A DNA stretch of 64,000 nucleotides from Phoenix dactylifera (lineage: Eukaryota > Streptophyta > Magnoliopsida > Arecales > Arecaceae), in the NCBI RefSeq assembly GCF_009389715.1, contig NC_052395.1, forward strand, positions 17,400,229 to 17,464,228, written 5' to 3'. This document shows, in pieces, positions 61,044 through 64,000 of the stretch. The position numbers and the translations under genes are program-made. The notes below the pieces were generated by a model. It saw nothing but the letters and a program-made list of their open reading frames with translations. It had not been told where the DNA came from and ran no database searches. Position 1 is the first letter of the stretch. Every line of letters begins with the position of its first letter.

Positions 61044-63452
61044 TCACTTGGAAGAGAAAATGGCCTCCAGGTCTTTGTACAATCCTCTTGATTTTGCCTG
61101 GGACTCTCCCTTTGCCTTGGAGTCTGCTGATGATGCCACAGAAGAGCTTCTACTCTTCTTACCTGTCCAAAACCCACTTCTCTGATGAGTGCTGCTCGAT
61201 GGGTCAGTGGGGGCTCCTGCGTCTTCTCTACTGAAGCTCGCCTTTGCCAGTTCTCTCAGCTGCCTCAGCCATGACCTCTCGCTTGTCCCCAGACTCCTTG
61301 GGGTCTGACCGCTAGGTGAAATTGTAAGTCCTGTATCTCCTTCTGCATGCATGGAGGATAACTGCTCGTTCAGATCTGTTAGCGGCATTGCAGGGAGCAC
61401 AATTAGCACAAGTCCACTGAGAGCTATCTTTAGACCCGAAGAGAATGAGTTCTTAGCTGGGCTCAGTCGAAGGACCTGTCTGTACAATGCGTACCATTCA
61501 TTGATCATTTGAGCAGTAAAGCTGACTATGAATACAGCCAACATGAAGAACCCGACTCTCCTTTCACCGGTATCCGAGAAATGCCTTTCTCGGAGAATAA
61601 GACATGCTCCAAAGATGCCCACTTCACTGGCTACCGAGATGATCTCCACAAGCTGCACTTTCTTCTTTATAAAGGGCTTTTTCAATGCAAGGAAGAACAC
61701 CTGGAATGAGGCGATGGATAGAACAATGACTGTTGGGATCCTAGAAGACCTGTTTGACGAGTAGGCTCCTGCTACGATTCCAAGAGAGACACGTTTAATG
61801 GATTCCAGAAAGGTGTAATAGATTCTGAGCATGCCGAAGAGCTTCTGGATAAAGGGAGCTTCTGCATCTTCAGTTTCATCTTCAGAAGCAATAATTCGGT
61901 CGTCGCGTTTCCCTTGGCTTCCCCCACCAGAGATCTGTGACAGCATGTACTTGGGTGGGCCTCTGAGGTCCTCAAACAATGGACCTAGTTTTGTTAGATA
62001 GACTGAGTTTGGTTGGCCCTTCCAAGTCCATTGGCCTCTTTTACCAGGTCCTAGAGTTACCCGGACAATTTCTTGGTACCAATGAAATTTCTGCCCTTCT
62101 TGATGAACCTCTCTGTACTGAAGAAGCTTACCCATTGTGATGCCAAGTGAAAGGAACAAAAGCAAGGACATAAGAAGAGAAGTTGAGATGCCCAGGATTA
62201 CAATTCCAACGATGACACCTCCAGTAGTTTTCCCTTGAATCGAGAAGAAGAAGAAGAAACCAATGCATCAGAATCATCGTGATAAAATGTGAAGAATAAG
62301 AAGCTATTTTAGATAGTTCAAAACGGGAATACATCATTCGGCTTTCTTTATGAGGGCTAGAATGACTGGCTTTATACATCTATGTATAGACATACATATC
62401 CTAATATTAAATTTTCTTTAGGAAATGAAACTATCTAACTTAATGTCTTTTTAAGATGTGCAGATATCAGTTGTGTTTCTACATTATTTGGAATTTACCT
62501 CTAATTATAGCCGCAGATGCCTGGCATGTACATGGCAATGCAAGAAATATCAAAAATATTTCAAATCTCGGAAATACAAGTGCTCCACGCTCTTTCTGCT
62601 TCTCTGAATTCTTCCTTCTAAATTTCAAAGTCCAAAGAACTGCAGCATGAAGCAGGACTAAACCACCACCAAATACAGCTAACCAGAACATGTTTCGACC
62701 GAAATACTTCCACCTAGACAATGAAATCAATTTGAATTTATTAAAATATCTCGTCCAATATTGGCTAGTATGTGCTATCAAGGACCAGTTGATGATTTGG
62801 TGTTTCTTCTCTCCACATGGAAGCATATAAACATGTAGAAATGAAGCACATTTGGTTAGTTTCATGAAATGCCCTTGCTTTGTTTCTTTTGTTTCCCTTC
62901 TAGTAGTTTTTGTTACAAAACAAATCACAGATATGAGATAGAAAAAAGGGCAGACAATGCTTGATATCACATCAACTTACCCATTTGAGTTATGTGAATC
63001 CGTAATAAATTCAGCCATAGGCTTCATATTTTGATTCTGCAAGTACAATGACCCGAATAGTTCCACAAAATTCAGTGTTACCATATATACTCAGTTGTAT
63101 GGACTGATAGACATGAATAAGAAAGAGGAATGGAATTTCCTACCCCAAGAAATGATCTGTACTCTGCTGGAGTCAGTGGAATTCCATATAATGAGTTATC
63201 AACTTCCGATTTTCCTTTTATCCCCAATGAGGGTTTGTAATTACTCAGTTTGCTTCTTCCCAGTAGTCTAGAGTATGTGTTATCTGGAAAGCTTGAGTCC
63301 TCCATAAATGAATTGGTGGCACCAGTTTCCCATGGAAGACAAAGGTATGGGATACTCCACTCTATACCCCTAGCAAATTCATAATATTCAATTGGCATGG
63401 TCACTGCTAACCATCTAGCTAGTGCAAAGACCTGAATGTGGCATGCAATTCT
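61044..63452 (-). CDS. plant-conserved multi-pass membrane protein (TRP-like), 3' four exons
   Basis: Exons read on the minus strand are 63452-63144, 63036-62981, 62713-62499 and 62233-61044, with AG/GT borders and fitting phases. The gene continues beyond the window. Exon A: RIACHIQVFALARWLAVTMP and YYEFARGIEWSIPY, ending SFLG. Exon B: NQNMKPMAEFITDSHNSN. Exon C: WKYFGRNMFWLAVFGGGLVL. The last exon encodes about 395 residues with FHWYQEIVRVTLGPGKRGQW, SVYLTKLGPLFEDLRGPPKY and a Ser-rich tail. About seven hydrophobic helices are visible (for example VIVGIVILGISTSLLMSLL, VIVLSIASFQVFFLAL, GFFMLAVFIVSFTAQM). It belongs to a conserved plant family without an assigned function that resembles fungal TRP-like membrane proteins; that link is my inference. 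The frame is intact. Confidence 0.85.
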
Positions 63453-63694
63453 CTGTAAAAAATACAGAACAGTTCAAGTAAATATAGTTAGTTTCTTCAA
63501 AAAGCTGACAATCTCTTCAAATATCATTATATTAAGAAGTGAGTTTTTCTTCTCCAGAAAAAATGACTGGACATGCCTCCAAGAGCACAATCGGTAATCA
63601 TTACTTCAATAAAAATACACTAAACTTTTCTCATTACGAGAAGAATATTATGAAACTACAATAACATACTTTTATTATTATTCACCTTATGTTG
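63453..63694 (-). other. intron of the membrane-protein gene
   Basis: AT-rich. No further exon was recognised before the repeat that follows. Confidence 0.5.
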
Positions 63695-63699
63695 GTTAA

Positions 63700-64000
63700 A
63701 TATGTGTTAACAAATCAATAGCTTAAACTAATAGGGAAAGGGTCAACAATGTATATCAAGCTCAAACTGCCACTCACGTGCGGCCCGGACCCCATGTGGG
63801 GATAAATGAGTTAGAAACAATCAAGAACCAGAAAAACAAATAAACTGGGGATAAGTAAAATAATAATTGAACTGGACGCATTCGAATCCAGCAAACTTGA
63901 GCTCTCATACCATGTTAGCAAACCAATTGAATCCAAAAGCTTAAGCTGATAGAGAAAGGGTCAATAATGTATATCAAGCTTAACAATGTGTACAACACCA
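63700..64000 (-). mobile_element. partial miniature LTR element at the window edge
   Basis: Two direct copies begin TGTTA-CAAA-CAAT (63703 and 63921) and share AGAGAAAGGGTCAA-AATGTATATCAAGCT-like sequence. Just left of the second copy the minus strand reads TGGTATGAGAGC, one base off the initiator-Met primer site. This fits a TRIM-like element whose second LTR runs out of the window. Confidence 0.55.

Overview
This is a piece of a plant nuclear chromosome, most likely from a commelinid monocot. The reasons are intron-rich plant-type genes, plant retrotransposons whose primer sites match initiator-Met tRNA, and two GC-rich intronless genes (ABCG at 37.7-39.5 kb and F-box at 55.1-56.3 kb) sitting in an AT-rich background. 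A palm-like genome is my guess from the overall style; the sequence does not prove it. I found no CRISPR array, prophage or operon, and no convincing new biological system. What the window offers is one gene in apparent decay, nested transposons with exact boundaries, and several gene fragments.

Left third (1-21.6 kb): a nine-exon plastid phosphoenolpyruvate/phosphate translocator gene (PPT) lies on the minus strand (689-9224). It carries one in-frame stop and three single-base deletions. A 1.74-kb PIF/Harbinger-type element sits in its last large intron, an LTR-type insertion sits about 10 nt from the exon 2 splice donor, and a complete Copia element with a 5-bp target duplication sits 28 bp upstream of its ATG. 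Beyond it is a LINE 3' end that was split by a young Ty3/Gypsy element (15948-21624; LTRs differ at 3 of 388 positions).

Middle (21.6-47 kb): a PX-domain plus Rubicon-homology/zinc-finger gene in five exons (22340-31542, plus strand); a repeat-rich zone with palindromes; a small three-exon gene of the plant-specific TIGR01589 family (minus); a complete intronless ABCG10-like half transporter (plus); and a broken 5' piece of a SKI3-like TPR gene.

Right third (47-64 kb): a CACTA end, a nested minisatellite, inverted copies of an AT-rich repeat, a tRNA-derived SINE containing a 43-base G/C homopolymer, a complete F-box/kelch gene, a 0.65-kb mosaic of two unrelated gene fragments (AGC kinase and gamma-tubulin complex component), a hAT MITE with a perfect 8-bp target duplication, and the 3' four exons of a multi-pass membrane protein gene running off the right edge (minus).

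The intact genes act in separate processes: endosomal or autophagic membrane traffic, export of lipids or hormones, ubiquitin targeting, and an unassigned membrane protein. No functional cluster is evident.
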